Assembly: GCA_964642725.1 (NCBI GenBank)
Contig: CAZXQG010000001.1
Coordinates: 152,786 to 216,785, forward strand
Length of the DNA: 64,000 nucleotides
Reading direction: 5' to 3'
From: JAGVPT01 sp964642725
GTDB lineage: Bacteria; Bacteroidota; Ignavibacteria; UBA10030; UBA8401
In this document: one piece after another, positions 1 through 9,118 of the stretch
Numbering within the stretch: position 1 is the first letter of the stretch
Layout of the letters: each line of letters begins with the position of its first letter
Translations under genes and position numbers: made by a program
The notes under the pieces: model-generated
The model's database searches: none
What the model was told of the DNA's origin: nothing
What the model saw: only the letters and a program-made list of their open reading frames with translations

Positions 1-1
1 T

Positions 2-160
2 TCAAAAGAACTCCTCAAAACCGTCCACCGCGCTTTGAAAACGTACCAAGACGGCGCCACGTGGAAAAAAATCATGAGGAATGGCATGCAGCAGGATTTT
101 TCATGGGAATCGTCGGCGAAAAAATACACGAATCTCTACAGAAATCTTGTCAAGCAATAG
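2..160 (+). CDS. glgA: Glycogen synthase, C-terminal end (partial)
   Basis: Only the last 52 residues are in the window; the gene enters from the left edge and ends at TAG 158-160. The visible piece reads W-K-K-I-M-R-N-G-M followed by DFSW, SSAKKY and NLYRNL. This matches the extreme C-terminus of bacterial GT5 glycogen/starch synthases, where a conserved NGM-x-x-DFSW-x-x-SA-x-x-Y segment closes the GT-B fold. The enzyme would extend alpha-1,4-glucan from ADP-glucose. Catalytic motifs lie outside the window, so the call rests on this tail alone. gmhB follows after six bases, so the two are probably co-transcribed. Confidence 0.6.
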   Translation, partial: SKELLKTVHRALKTYQDGATWKKIMRNGMQQDFSWESSAKKYTNLYRNLVKQ

Positions 161-166
161 AAACCG

Positions 167-772
167 ATGACCCGATCTGATATTGCAGTGTTCCTCGATC
201 GCGACGGGACTGTGAATGTGGAAAAAAATTTTATCTCGTCGCCCGACCAACTCCTGCTCATACCCCGCACCGGCAGTGCCATCCGAGAATTAAACGATTT
301 GGGAATTAAGGTATTTATCATTACGAATCAGTCGGGGGTTGCTCGCGGCTACTTTTCTGAAGACACGGTACGCAAAGTTCACGAAGCGCTGAGGGCTTTG
401 CTGAAAAAAGAAGATGCTCTCGTGGACGACTTCTTTTACTGCCCGCACCTGCCGGGCGCTGAGGACAAACGCTATAACATTGTCTGCGATTGCAGAAAAC
501 CCAAGCCGGGAATGCTGTTTCAGGCGCAGAAAAAATACTCGATCGACCTTCGGCGTTCGTTCGTTGTCGGAGACCGCTGCATCGATATTGCAGCAGGGAA
601 AGCAGCGGGCGCCGGCACGGTCATGGTATCGACCGGTTACGGCTCAGAAGAAATTCTCAACTGCAGAAACGAACCGGATTTTTTCGCCGACGATTTGCAG
701 GCCGGCGTGAATTATATCAAACAAAAAATCTCCTCCCAGGAACGCTCATTTACTCAGTCTCGCACAGCATGA
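167..772 (+). CDS. gmhB: D-glycero-D-manno-heptose 1,7-bisphosphate 7-phosphatase (GmhB, HAD family)
   Basis: A 201-residue HAD-superfamily phosphatase. The nucleophile motif FLDRDGT gives D11 and D13. The Lys/Arg segment CRKPKPG (about 109-115) and the final VGDRCID motif (about 136) are all present. C92, H94, C107 and C109 form the zinc-binding loop that separates GmhB from other HAD enzymes. GmhB removes the 7-phosphate during ADP-heptose synthesis for the lipopolysaccharide inner core. The stop codon overlaps the next start (ATGA), so the following lipoprotein is translationally coupled. Histidinol-phosphatase-like members share the fold, but the zinc loop favours GmhB. Confidence 0.85.
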   Translation: MTRSDIAVFLDRDGTVNVEKNFISSPDQLLLIPRTGSAIRELNDLGIKVFIITNQSGVARGYFSEDTVRKVHEALRALLKKEDALVDDFFYCPHLPGAEDKRYNIVCDCRKPKPGMLFQAQKKYSIDLRRSFVVGDRCIDIAAGKAAGAGTVMVSTGYGSEEILNCRNEPDFFADDLQAGVNYIKQKISSQERSFTQSRTA

Positions 773-1965
773 AAGTGTCCCCGAAGTTATCAGCCGTCAT
801 TCTTTTTCTGTTGGCGTCCATCAGCGGATGCAGCCAAAGCCCGACATCGGTAGGAAGAAAGATTATCCCCGGCAGCGATAAATACACCGTTCATGACACG
901 TCCATCGCTTCCATCAGCGATACGACATTCAAATTTTCATCGCCAAACGGGTCGGGCGGAAACCTTCTCGTGGGAAGTTATGCATCGGTGAACGCAAAAT
1001 CGCTCTTGCTTTTCCTCGTAACAATGCCAGATTCGATGACGACGGTCCAGATCGACACTGCCGAATTAATCCTTACCGCCAGTTACGGATGGAATGTCGC
1101 CTTGCCGCCGACACCGGTGCAATTCGAAATTAAGGAAGTGTTGACGCCATGGTCGGCTTCGACTGCGACCGCCGATTCTTTCAGCTCGCTGAATTTACTT
1201 CCGACAAACTCTTCTTTGGTTACAATTACGAACCAGGATACACTCAGCATCGGAAGAGAGGTGGTCACTCAATTCGATACATCACTCGTTCGCAGGTGGA
1301 TCAATATCTACGCCGACACCGTATTACCGAGATTCTTCAGTATCGCACTGGTTACTAAACCGGCGCTGAGCAACGTCGGAATCTGGGGCTTCTATCAATT
1401 TGGCAGTCAATATCCGCCGGCGTTGCAGATCATCTACGAAAAAAATGGAGTCAAGGACTCAATCAGCCTTAGCGTCGGCGAAGGCACCTTCCTTGCCACA
1501 AACAATGCACTTCAACCGTCTGCAAGCATTGAAACACAGGCGGGCATATCGTTCTACGGCAGGATTAAATTCAACCTCTCGCCTGTGTCAGATTCTGTCA
1601 ACAAAGTGATCGTGAACAATGCTGTACTTCAGCTCACGCTAAATAATTCGCAAAGCAAACTTGGGTTTGGATCTTCGGACAGCGTTATCGCATATGTCGC
1701 GGGAAGCGCTTCTACGCAAGCCGATTCCATCGCACCCTCATATTTTGGGTATGGCTACCGCAAGGATACAACCCAGACGACAAACAGCGTGTACATTTTT
1801 ACTCTCACGTCTATGGTTCAACAATGGATTAACACCCCGAGCAACAATTTCGGACTCGAATTGCGTCCTGGGAACGACGCTTCGTACCTTGACACGCATA
1901 TTTTCTACTCTTCCAAGGACCCGGCAAAAGGCCCAAAACTCTTTATCACGTACACAAAAAAATAA
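769..1965 (+). CDS. Secreted lipoprotein of unknown function
   Basis: The frame is open from further upstream, inside gmhB, but the ATG at 769 is preferred. It overlaps the gmhB stop as ATGA and begins a lipoprotein signal peptide: K-rich start, hydrophobic LFLLAS, then lipobox SISG-C21. The mature part (about 378 residues) is rich in Ser, Thr, Asn and alternating hydrophobic residues, as in secreted beta-sandwich proteins. Two similar halves are suggested by repeated phrases such as LLLFLV/LQLTLN and a late VQQWINTPSNN segment like those in DNRLRE-type domains. No catalytic motif is visible. It probably sits in the outer membrane and is co-expressed with the barrel protein that follows nine bases later. 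Confidence 0.7.
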   Translation: MKVSPKLSAVILFLLASISGCSQSPTSVGRKIIPGSDKYTVHDTSIASISDTTFKFSSPNGSGGNLLVGSYASVNAKSLLLFLVTMPDSMTTVQIDTAELILTASYGWNVALPPTPVQFEIKEVLTPWSASTATADSFSSLNLLPTNSSLVTITNQDTLSIGREVVTQFDTSLVRRWINIYADTVLPRFFSIALVTKPALSNVGIWGFYQFGSQYPPALQIIYEKNGVKDSISLSVGEGTFLATNNALQPSASIETQAGISFYGRIKFNLSPVSDSVNKVIVNNAVLQLTLNNSQSKLGFGSSDSVIAYVAGSASTQADSIAPSYFGYGYRKDTTQTTNSVYIFTLTSMVQQWINTPSNNFGLELRPGNDASYLDTHIFYSSKDPAKGPKLFITYTKK

Positions 1966-1974
1966 TCCGCAGGT

Positions 1975-3231
1975 ATGAAGACGGTAAAAATCCTTTTTCT
2001 GCTTACATTCGTGGCGCTCGGAGCGAGTGATCATCTCTTTGCAGGAGACGGTTCAGTCTATTCCCGTTTTGGCGTCGGCGAGATCATGACATTTTACGGC
2101 AATCGCTCCGCAGCGATGGGCGGAACAGGCGTCGCGTCCCTCACCGATGGGTATATCAATGAAGCGAATCCCGCGGGTCTCGGCCAATTGTCGCGGACGC
2201 AGTATTCCGGAGATTTCCAGTATCAGGGGTACGGCCTCAATGACGGTTCAGGGTCGACGTTTCTCAGCTCGGGAAATTTTCAGTCAGCCGGGCTCGCATT
2301 CCCCGTCTACAGCGATTACAATATCGGTTTTGCGTTCAGCATTACGCCGTTCAGCCGGAGGGCATATGATGTGAAGGATAATGTAACAACCGCCGGTATC
2401 GTTCAATCGTACAGCGGCACCGGCGGTTTGTCCTCGGCGCAGTTTGGTTTTTCCTTCTCGCCGGCGCAAGATCTATATTTCGGCGTCACAACACACTATC
2501 TGTTTGGAAACTTCGACGACGTACAACAACTCGCATACGACAGTTCGGGGTACTTCGCCACCAACGCCGATAAAAATATTTCAATGCATGGGTTTGCATT
2601 TACTTTCGGTGCGGTGTTTGCAGGATTTGACAAGGCAATCGGTATTTCGAACGAAAAGAAAATGAACGTGGGCATGACAATTTTCTCCGGCGCGTCGCTC
2701 TCTGCAACAGAGCAGACGTTTCAAAATTATTCTACCAGCCAGGAGACGACCAATGTCTATACCGGTTCGACAAAAATTCCTCTCGGGTTTGCTCTTGGAC
2801 TGGAATACGATGTCCGGGACAGGACCATCCTCACCGGCGACGCACAATTCCAGCAGTGGAGCCAATACTCCTACATGGGTGTTCATCCGGCGGAAATTCA
2901 GAACAGCCTGCGCCTTGGCATAGGCGCTGAGTTTCTTCCCACAAAATCTTTGGCCGAACCGTACTATCACCAGGTAACATACCGGGCCGGCGGATACGTT
3001 AATGAATCATACCTCAAACTCAACGGCGAAACAATCAATGAATATTTCATCACCGGCGGGGTCGGTGTGCCGATTTTCTTTACTGCGGGGAGCGAAGCCC
3101 GCCTCAACATAGGGCTCGAATACGGCACTCGCGGAGCAACTTCCAACGGACTGCAACGAGATACTATTACCCGGCTGACAATTTCATTGAACGGCAGCGA
3201 CACCTGGTTCAATCCACCAGAGGTCCAATAA
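1975..3231 (+). CDS. Outer-membrane beta-barrel protein
   Basis: A 418-residue protein with an N-terminal signal peptide (MKTVKILFLL, cleaved around residue 24 after LFA). It then shows dense alternating polar and aromatic/hydrophobic strands ending in Phe or Tyr, typical of a transmembrane barrel. The early stretch with SAAMGGTGVAS and NEANPAGL is a hallmark of the FadL/OmpP1/PorV-like barrels common in FCB bacteria, where NPAGL marks the plug or hatch region. It follows a lipoprotein gene by nine bases and precedes rpiB by three, so a lipoprotein/barrel pair is likely. The transported substrate cannot be read from sequence. It could be a T9SS PorV-like shuttle protein, but the similarity is too generic to claim that. 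Confidence 0.7.
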   Translation: MKTVKILFLLTFVALGASDHLFAGDGSVYSRFGVGEIMTFYGNRSAAMGGTGVASLTDGYINEANPAGLGQLSRTQYSGDFQYQGYGLNDGSGSTFLSSGNFQSAGLAFPVYSDYNIGFAFSITPFSRRAYDVKDNVTTAGIVQSYSGTGGLSSAQFGFSFSPAQDLYFGVTTHYLFGNFDDVQQLAYDSSGYFATNADKNISMHGFAFTFGAVFAGFDKAIGISNEKKMNVGMTIFSGASLSATEQTFQNYSTSQETTNVYTGSTKIPLGFALGLEYDVRDRTILTGDAQFQQWSQYSYMGVHPAEIQNSLRLGIGAEFLPTKSLAEPYYHQVTYRAGGYVNESYLKLNGETINEYFITGGVGVPIFFTAGSEARLNIGLEYGTRGATSNGLQRDTITRLTISLNGSDTWFNPPEVQ

Positions 3232-3234
3232 ACT

Positions 3235-3672
3235 ATGATAGCACTTGCGAGCGACCACGCCGGTTTTTCTTACAAGGAAAAAATAAAAACAGTCTTGAAC
3301 GAGATGCAGCTTCCGTTCACCGACTTCGGCGCGCATTCCAACGAGTCGACCGATTATCCGGATTTCGGGCATGCAGCAGCCGTGGCCGTGTCGAAGGGAG
3401 AATGCGACAGAGGAATTCTTGTCTGCGGCACCGGCATCGGGATGTCCATTGTTGCAAATAAACACGAAGGAGTGCGCGCAGCAGCATGCGAAACAATCGA
3501 AGCAGCCGAGCTTTCGCGCAAGCACAACGACGCCAACGTTCTCTGCATCGGAGAGCGATTGACGACATGGGACGAGGCACAAGCGATAGTGAGGATTTTT
3601 CTGAAGACAGATTTTGAAGGAGGACGCCACGAACGCCGTGTTGCAAAGATTCATTCCCTCACGTCGTGCTGA
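3235..3672 (+). CDS. rpiB: Ribose-5-phosphate isomerase B
   Basis: A 145-residue RpiB/LacAB-family isomerase, the usual length. The N-terminal ASDHAG motif (D7, H8) and the CGTGIGMS loop with catalytic C64 are present, followed by NKHEGVRAA, which binds the sugar phosphate. The enzyme interconverts ribulose 5-phosphate and ribose 5-phosphate in the pentose phosphate pathway. The start at 3235 has an AGAGG sequence about eleven bases upstream, inside the end of the barrel gene, which ends three bases before. In FCB genomes rpiB often neighbours glyA and tatC, as here. Confidence 0.93.
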   Translation: MIALASDHAGFSYKEKIKTVLNEMQLPFTDFGAHSNESTDYPDFGHAAAVAVSKGECDRGILVCGTGIGMSIVANKHEGVRAAACETIEAAELSRKHNDANVLCIGERLTTWDEAQAIVRIFLKTDFEGGRHERRVAKIHSLTSC

Positions 3673-3748
3673 AAACTCCTCGGGCCGAAGGCCTCCTTAG
3701 TACACAGATCAACAGATCTCTTCAGGCTGAAAATTCACAGAGACAACC

Positions 3749-5044
3749 ATGAACCAACTCCACCAAGCCGACGCCGAAACATACGCGGCAATTAAGAATG
3801 AGCTCCACCGGCAAAACACGAAACTGGAACTGATTGCATCGGAGAACTTCGTCAGCCTCGCCGTCCTTGAAGCCGCCGGCTGCGTGATGACGAACAAATA
3901 TGCGGAAGGATATCCCGGCAAACGTTATTACGGAGGCTGCGAGTATGTGGATGTTGTCGAAGACCTTGCCCGCGCCCGAGTAAAGGAATTGTTCGGAGCC
4001 GAGTACGCAAATGTTCAGCCTCATTCGGGTTCGCAGGCGAACATGGCCGTGTATTTCACGTTCATCAAACCGGGGGACAAAGTTCTGGGAATGAACCTCT
4101 CGCACGGAGGACATTTAACGCACGGTTCACCGGTGAATTTTTCCGGGCAATTCTACAAGTTTGCTGCATATGGAGTTTCAAAAGAAACCGGCCAGATAGA
4201 CTACAACGACGTTGAAGAAACCGCGAAGCGGGAGCGGCCGAAGCTCATCACTGTCGGAGCGAGCGCGTATTCACGCAACATCGACTACAAGAAATTCCGG
4301 GAGATCGCCGATAGCGTCGGCGCATTCCTCTTCGCCGACATCGCTCATCCAGCGGGACTCATCGCGTCAAAACTTTTGAATGATCCACTCCCCTATTGTC
4401 ATGTCGTTACGTCGACAACGCACAAAACATTGCGCGGGCCCCGCGGCGGCCTTATTCTCGTGGGAAAAGATTTCGAAAACCCGTTCGGCGTTGTCGCCCC
4501 GAAATCGGGAAGGAAGAAGATGATTTCCGAACTGTTGGATTCGATGGTGATACCGGGAATTCAGGGAGGTCCGCTCATGCATATCGTCGCAGCAAAAGCG
4601 GTCGCGTTCAAGGAAGCTCTGCAGCCCGGATTCAAAGATTATTCGAAACAGATAATAAAGAACGCACAAACGCTCGCGGATGCCATGGTGCGCAAAGGTT
4701 ACGATATCATTTCCGGCGGAACGGACAACCACCTTATGCTCATCGACCTTCGGAACAAGAACGTTAACGGAAAAGAGACGCAGGAAGCGCTCGACGCCTC
4801 GGGAATCACGGTAAATAAGAACGCCGTCCCCTTTGACGATAAATCACCCCTCATCACCAGCGGTATCCGTGTCGGCACACCGGCGCTGACAACCCGCGGA
4901 ATGAAAGAATCCGAGATGCGCATTGTCGCCGATTTCATTGACGAGGTTGTTTGCAATATCGGCAAACCTGCGGTGTATGAGACAGTGAAGAAGAAAGTTG
5001 CAGACCTCTGCAGCGGTTTTCCACTCTATAAAGAAATGGCGTAA
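3749..5044 (+). CDS. glyA: Serine hydroxymethyltransferase
   Basis: A 431-residue PLP enzyme of normal length. The active-site segment TSTTHKTLRGPRGG carries the Schiff-base lysine K226. The N-terminal LIASENF and NKYAEGYPGKRYYGGC motifs are intact. GlyA converts serine and tetrahydrofolate to glycine and 5,10-methylene-tetrahydrofolate and supplies one-carbon units. It stands 76 bases after rpiB and 68 before tatC, all on the same strand, so it probably belongs to one long housekeeping transcript. An inverted repeat (GCTTCAAAC / GTTTGAAGC) follows the stop but lacks a U-run. Confidence 0.96.
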   Translation: MNQLHQADAETYAAIKNELHRQNTKLELIASENFVSLAVLEAAGCVMTNKYAEGYPGKRYYGGCEYVDVVEDLARARVKELFGAEYANVQPHSGSQANMAVYFTFIKPGDKVLGMNLSHGGHLTHGSPVNFSGQFYKFAAYGVSKETGQIDYNDVEETAKRERPKLITVGASAYSRNIDYKKFREIADSVGAFLFADIAHPAGLIASKLLNDPLPYCHVVTSTTHKTLRGPRGGLILVGKDFENPFGVVAPKSGRKKMISELLDSMVIPGIQGGPLMHIVAAKAVAFKEALQPGFKDYSKQIIKNAQTLADAMVRKGYDIISGGTDNHLMLIDLRNKNVNGKETQEALDASGITVNKNAVPFDDKSPLITSGIRVGTPALTTRGMKESEMRIVADFIDEVVCNIGKPAVYETVKKKVADLCSGFPLYKEMA

Positions 5045-5112
5045 TGCTTCAAACGAATGCTGTTGACAATTCGCTTTCTCCAGTTTGAAGCTGAACATAA
5101 CGAACATACTCA

Positions 5113-5871
5113 ATGGCAGATCAAATACCAGGCGCTGACAGCAGCGCGCGAGAGATGTCGTTCTTTGACCATCTCGAAGAACTCCGATGGAGAATCATCA
5201 AAGGGTTGATCGCGCTCATTCTCGCTTCGATCGCCTGCGCATTCTTTTCGGATTTTCTTGTCCAGGATGTTCTGCTCGGGCCGCTCCGTGCCGCACACCT
5301 GAAAGTGCAGGTGCTCACTCCCTACGGGATCATGGTCCTGTACATGGAGGTGATTCTGTTTGCCGGATTGATTATCAGCATGCCGGTGCTTCTTTATCAA
5401 CTGTGGAGGTTTATCGCTCCCGGATTAATGCCGAACGAGCGGCAGTATGTCTGGCGGATCGTTTTCTTCACGTCGTTTTGCTTCCTCGCCGGAGTCGTCT
5501 TCGGATATTTCATCCTTGTTCCCACGGCGTTGACTTTCTTTGCCGGGTTTGGCACTCAGAATATCGACTTAAACATCGCCGCCGACCGGTATGTCAGTTT
5601 CATCATGAGCCTGGTCGTCGGTGCAGGTCTGGTCTTCGAACTTCCAATGATCTCTTTCTTTCTTACCAAGCTCGGTTTCTTGACGCCTGCATTCATGAGA
5701 CATTACCGCCGGCATGCGATCGTGGTCATTCTGATTATCGCAGCCATTGTAACGCCGACGCCCGATATCGTGACGCAAAGCCTGCTCGCAGCCCCGATGT
5801 TCGTGTTGTATGAGATCAGCATCATCGTCTCGAAGTTCGCGCAGAAGAAAGAACCGGATGCCGCTTCATGA
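5113..5871 (+). CDS. tatC: Sec-independent protein translocase TatC
   Basis: A 252-residue integral membrane protein with six predicted hydrophobic helices. The conserved N-terminal FFDHLEELRWRI motif recognises twin-arginine signal peptides. The C-terminal VTPTPDIVTQ segment matches the conserved loop before the last helix. TatC is the receptor of the Tat pathway, which exports folded, often cofactor-bearing proteins. No tatA or tatB is nearby. The stop overlaps the start of the prenyl synthase as ATGA, indicating translational coupling. The N-terminal extension (ADQIPGADSS) is short and polar. Confidence 0.95.
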   Translation: MADQIPGADSSAREMSFFDHLEELRWRIIKGLIALILASIACAFFSDFLVQDVLLGPLRAAHLKVQVLTPYGIMVLYMEVILFAGLIISMPVLLYQLWRFIAPGLMPNERQYVWRIVFFTSFCFLAGVVFGYFILVPTALTFFAGFGTQNIDLNIAADRYVSFIMSLVVGAGLVFELPMISFFLTKLGFLTPAFMRHYRRHAIVVILIIAAIVTPTPDIVTQSLLAAPMFVLYEISIIVSKFAQKKEPDAAS

Positions 5872-6857
5872 ATCGACTTCAATCAATAAGCCTGGATGAG
5901 ATCAAAGAGCCGGTAGGCGAGGAACTGAGGGAGTTTGGACGGCATTTCAAACATTCGATGCGCTCAAACGTTCTGCTCGTCGATACTGCCGCCCGATACA
6001 TCGTCAAGCAAAAAGGAAAAAGGATCCGGCCGATCCTTGTTTTCCTGGCGGCAAAAGCGTGCGGGCAAATCACGGAGAGCACGTACCGCGGGGCAACGCT
6101 CGTCGAAATTCTTCACACAGCAACTCTCGTTCACGACGACGTCGTCGACGACGCGGACACACGCCGCGGACTCGCATCAATTAATGCGGTGTGGAAAAAC
6201 AAAGTGGCTGTATTGATGGGAGATTACCTCCTCTCGACCGGATTAATGCTTTCATTGAAATATGAAGACCATTATTTTCTGAACGCTGTGTCCGACGCGG
6301 TCCGCCGGATGAGCGAGGGAGAAATTCTGCAAATTCAAAAAAGCCGGGAACTCGATATTGACGAAGAGACGTATCTGAAGATCATTTCGGATAAGACGGC
6401 ATCCCTTCTCTCCACCTGTTCCGTGATCGGCGCTGCGAGCGCCACAACCGACACCGGGCAACGCCAGTTGATGAGAAATTTTGGCGAGAATGTCGGGATG
6501 GCATTTCAAATACGGGATGATTTATTCGACTACACAAGCAGAAAAAACATTATCGGTAAACCGGTGGGTGGAGATATGAAAGAGAAGAAGATCACCCTGC
6601 CTCTCATACACTCGTTCCAGCAAGCCCCAAAGAAAGAATCCCGCCGGATTCTGAAGATGATCAGGAACGGCGCGAAAAACAAAGACGTGGAGTATGTTAT
6701 TGCGTTTGCGCAGCAATACGGCGGGATCGAATACGCCGTTTCAAAAGCAGAATATTACAGCAAACAGGCGCGCGAATGCCTGCAACCGCTGCCCGATTCC
6801 TCAGCCAAAGAAGCCTTAATGATGTTCGTCGATTTTGTGATGGAACGAACGAAGTAA
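5868..6857 (+). CDS. Polyprenyl (octaprenyl-type) diphosphate synthase
   Basis: A 329-residue trans-isoprenyl diphosphate synthase. Both aspartate-rich Mg-binding motifs are present: LVHDDVVDDADTRRG (D90 onward) and QIRDDLFDY (about 212-217). The GKRIRP substrate-binding motif lies near residue 50. Residues before the first motif (EILHTATLVHDD) suggest a medium- or long-chain product, as for IspB-like enzymes that make the quinone side chain. Its start overlaps tatC, and transcription ends at the convergent DinB-family gene. The exact chain length cannot be read from sequence. Confidence 0.88.
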   Translation: MNRLQSISLDEIKEPVGEELREFGRHFKHSMRSNVLLVDTAARYIVKQKGKRIRPILVFLAAKACGQITESTYRGATLVEILHTATLVHDDVVDDADTRRGLASINAVWKNKVAVLMGDYLLSTGLMLSLKYEDHYFLNAVSDAVRRMSEGEILQIQKSRELDIDEETYLKIISDKTASLLSTCSVIGAASATTDTGQRQLMRNFGENVGMAFQIRDDLFDYTSRKNIIGKPVGGDMKEKKITLPLIHSFQQAPKKESRRILKMIRNGAKNKDVEYVIAFAQQYGGIEYAVSKAEYYSKQARECLQPLPDSSAKEALMMFVDFVMERTK

Positions 6858-6925
6858 AGGGAATAACGGCAGCGTCGCGGTTCGAGTATTCCAACTTTTT
6901 CCAAATATCATTTTCTCCCGCCCGG

Positions 6926-7447
6926 CTATAGATATCTCTCCCTAATAATTTTCATGTGATGCAATTCATGTCCGGCGACCAGATATGCCAGCGCACGAAC
7001 GCTCACCGGATTTCCATTTGCTGTGCCGCACCGAAGCACATCTTCATCGCTGAAGCTCTGAAACAGAGAGAGCGTTGCTACTCTCACAGCAGCGTATTCT
7101 TCAAAAATGTTTCCGAGGCTTCGTTCATTGGCCCTTGAGTACGGGACATAATCATTCTGTTCATAACCGGGCAATTCTGTTTTATCGTTCCGCGCGATAC
7201 GCAAAGCCCGGTAAGCAAAAATTCGCTCTGTATCCATGACATGAACAAGAATTTCCTTTATTGTCCATTTGTCCGGTGCATAACGACACGTAAGTTTTTC
7301 TTCCGGCAACGAAAGGATGAAGTTTTTCATCGATGTATAATTATTCTTCAGATCGTCGAGCGTAAGTCCGTCATCCGTCAGCAATTTGATATACATAATC
7401 GCGTACGGCGCGTATTCACCTTCGTTCGGTTTCGGTATTCTTTCCAT
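6926..7447 (-). CDS. DinB-family (YfiT-like) metal-binding protein
   Basis: A 173-residue four-helix-bundle protein of the DinB superfamily. Likely metal-binding histidines occur in EILVHVMDTE and in the late HELHHMKIIRERY motif, the usual three-His arrangement. The segment LPEEKLTCRYAPDKWTIKE is typical of DinB_2 members, which include thiol-dependent transferases such as bacillithiol or mycothiol S-transferases. The substrate is unknown. The gene is convergent with the prenyl synthase and stands alone on the minus strand. Confidence 0.8.
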   Translation of the reverse strand: MERIPKPNEGEYAPYAIMYIKLLTDDGLTLDDLKNNYTSMKNFILSLPEEKLTCRYAPDKWTIKEILVHVMDTERIFAYRALRIARNDKTELPGYEQNDYVPYSRANERSLGNIFEEYAAVRVATLSLFQSFSDEDVLRCGTANGNPVSVRALAYLVAGHELHHMKIIRERYL

Positions 7448-7531
7448 AAGTATTGTCCATGAATTGGATATAACATTTTTAGGAAACTCGTAATCCTTGA
7501 AACAACAGATCAGGCGGTGCTGAAATTGACC

Positions 7532-7891
7532 TTACAACAATAACGCTGCTAACGCAATTATTGCTGGGAGCGCTTGTTTGTAAAAAATTGATTTATGCGC
7601 ACTCAATGCGCCGTAGGTGCCTGCAACAATGATACAGCAAACAAAAAAGAAAGCAACGTTTTTTGACCACACGGCATCCTGAATGAGCAGCGCCCAGAGT
7701 AAACCCGCCGCGAGAAAACCGTTGTAAAGGCCTTGGTTTGCTGCGAGCGCTTTTGTTCTCTCGAACAAGTCGGCGGGAAGTGAAGAGAAAACTTTTCTTC
7801 CCCGTGTCGTCCATGCAAACATTTCCAGCCAAAGGATGTACACGTGCTCAAGTGCTACGACTGCTACGCATATTTTCGCTAAAAGCGACAT
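7532..7891 (-). CDS. DUF1304 family membrane protein
   Basis: A 119-residue protein with four hydrophobic helices. The order of motifs (ALEHVYILWLEMF near the start, ANQGLYNGFLAAGLLW in the middle, AGTYGALS late) is that of the DUF1304 family of small inner-membrane proteins. No biochemical role is established for the family. It lies between the DinB-family gene and the PAP2 phosphatase, with gaps of 84 and 118 bases. Confidence 0.85.
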   Translation of the reverse strand: MSLLAKICVAVVALEHVYILWLEMFAWTTRGRKVFSSLPADLFERTKALAANQGLYNGFLAAGLLWALLIQDAVWSKNVAFFFVCCIIVAGTYGALSAHKSIFYKQALPAIIALAALLL

Positions 7892-8009
7892 TGTGTTTTT
7901 ATCGTTTGATGAGGTTCACGATGATTTATTCCGCTGCAGGAAAAAACCTGCGAACGGCGTAGCCGCCTTCTGGAAAAGCGCCTGCCGTGCAATATTCGCG
8001 GGATGGCTT

Positions 8010-8894
8010 CTAATCGAATTGAATTAAAACTCCCGCCGAGCCCAGTCCGACGGTTGGATAAATTGAATAGCGCTTCTGGTGCGCATCTACCTCAAATTTT
8101 CCTATTGCCACGCCGAGCGCTCCGCCAACGATGACGTCCGAAAGCCAGTGATCGTGCTGAGTAATCCGGGAAACGCCGCAAAGTCCCGCGCATGTATATG
8201 CGATGACTCCAACCCACTGAGGTTCCCGTTCGGCGATGACTGCCGCCAGGCTGAACGCTGTAATAGTATGTCCCGATGGGAAGGAATCGTAGGGGGAAAA
8301 ACCTCCGCCTTCATACCGTTTGAATATTGCCCGCGGTCCATACCAAATGTCCCTCCCGTTATACACAAAAGGACGGCTTCTTCCGAACATATGTTTCAGC
8401 ACTTGAACGATGATCCCGGAATGGAGCATCGCTTGAGCGGCCAGCAATCCAGTACCCATTCGCGCGTCGTCCTCAAAAACCCAACCGTCTAAACAATAGA
8501 GTGCTGCGATACCATAGGGAACATAAAACTGACCAAATTGCGTCGCAATTGGACTGACCGTTTGAACCCAAACATGTTCGTTCCGGAATCTGTAAACGTC
8601 TCTGGAAACCGGCTCGTCAACACCTATTGCGATCGCCGTTGTCGCAGCAATGCCGCCCCAGAGTAACGCTTCATGCTGATTCATGTGAAAGGGGGACGTC
8701 CACATCCTGGCCTCATCGTCGAAGAAGGTATAAAAAAAATTCTGTTTCTCCGATTTTGGCGCGACGACAGCAGTTGCCTGGTCAGAAGAAGCCGGCCTGG
8801 ATTTTGCGAGAGCGATCGAATCCGGCTCTGTTTGCGAAAACGCAACAAATCCGGATAAGCAAAACGCTATTCCCCAAAGAACTATGCGCTTCAT
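8010..8894 (-). CDS. PAP2 family membrane-associated phosphatase
   Basis: The frame opens at 8969, but the ATG at 8894 begins a clear signal sequence (MKRIVLWGIAFCLSGFVAFS) and is preferred, giving 294 residues. The three PAP2 phosphatase signatures are intact: K-HMFGRS-RP, then SFPSGHTITAFSL, then SRITQHDHWLSDV. These form the vanadium-haloperoxidase-like active site with two catalytic histidines. The family dephosphorylates lipid phosphates such as undecaprenyl pyrophosphate or phosphatidic acid. The N-terminal domain before the first helix is periplasmic and unrecognised. The substrate is not determined. Confidence 0.88.
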   Translation of the reverse strand: MKRIVLWGIAFCLSGFVAFSQTEPDSIALAKSRPASSDQATAVVAPKSEKQNFFYTFFDDEARMWTSPFHMNQHEALLWGGIAATTAIAIGVDEPVSRDVYRFRNEHVWVQTVSPIATQFGQFYVPYGIAALYCLDGWVFEDDARMGTGLLAAQAMLHSGIIVQVLKHMFGRSRPFVYNGRDIWYGPRAIFKRYEGGGFSPYDSFPSGHTITAFSLAAVIAEREPQWVGVIAYTCAGLCGVSRITQHDHWLSDVIVGGALGVAIGKFEVDAHQKRYSIYPTVGLGSAGVLIQFD

Positions 8895-9118
8895 ATCACC
8901 GCACTGACGGGCAGCAAAGAACAATTTACAGGGAGCGGCTTTTTTACAACGTCTCACGTTGAGAAACAAATTCGTCTTTCAAGTTATTAAAGAGGAAGAA
9001 TTAAATTTCTCCTTGCCGACAACGCTCGAATTTCTTCCAGATCCTATCGACATCCATCTTGCTGTAACTTACACTCAGTGAAGCCTTGACAAAAATTATT
9101 TATCCGCTAAGGAAATTC

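Noticed and set aside
490..768. Upstream extension of the lipoprotein gene
   Set aside because: It runs inside gmhB in another frame; the lipoprotein signal begins precisely at ATG 769.
5045..5095. Terminator after glyA
   Set aside because: GCTTCAAAC and GTTTGAAGC can pair, but the loop is long and no U-run follows; tatC continues on the same strand.
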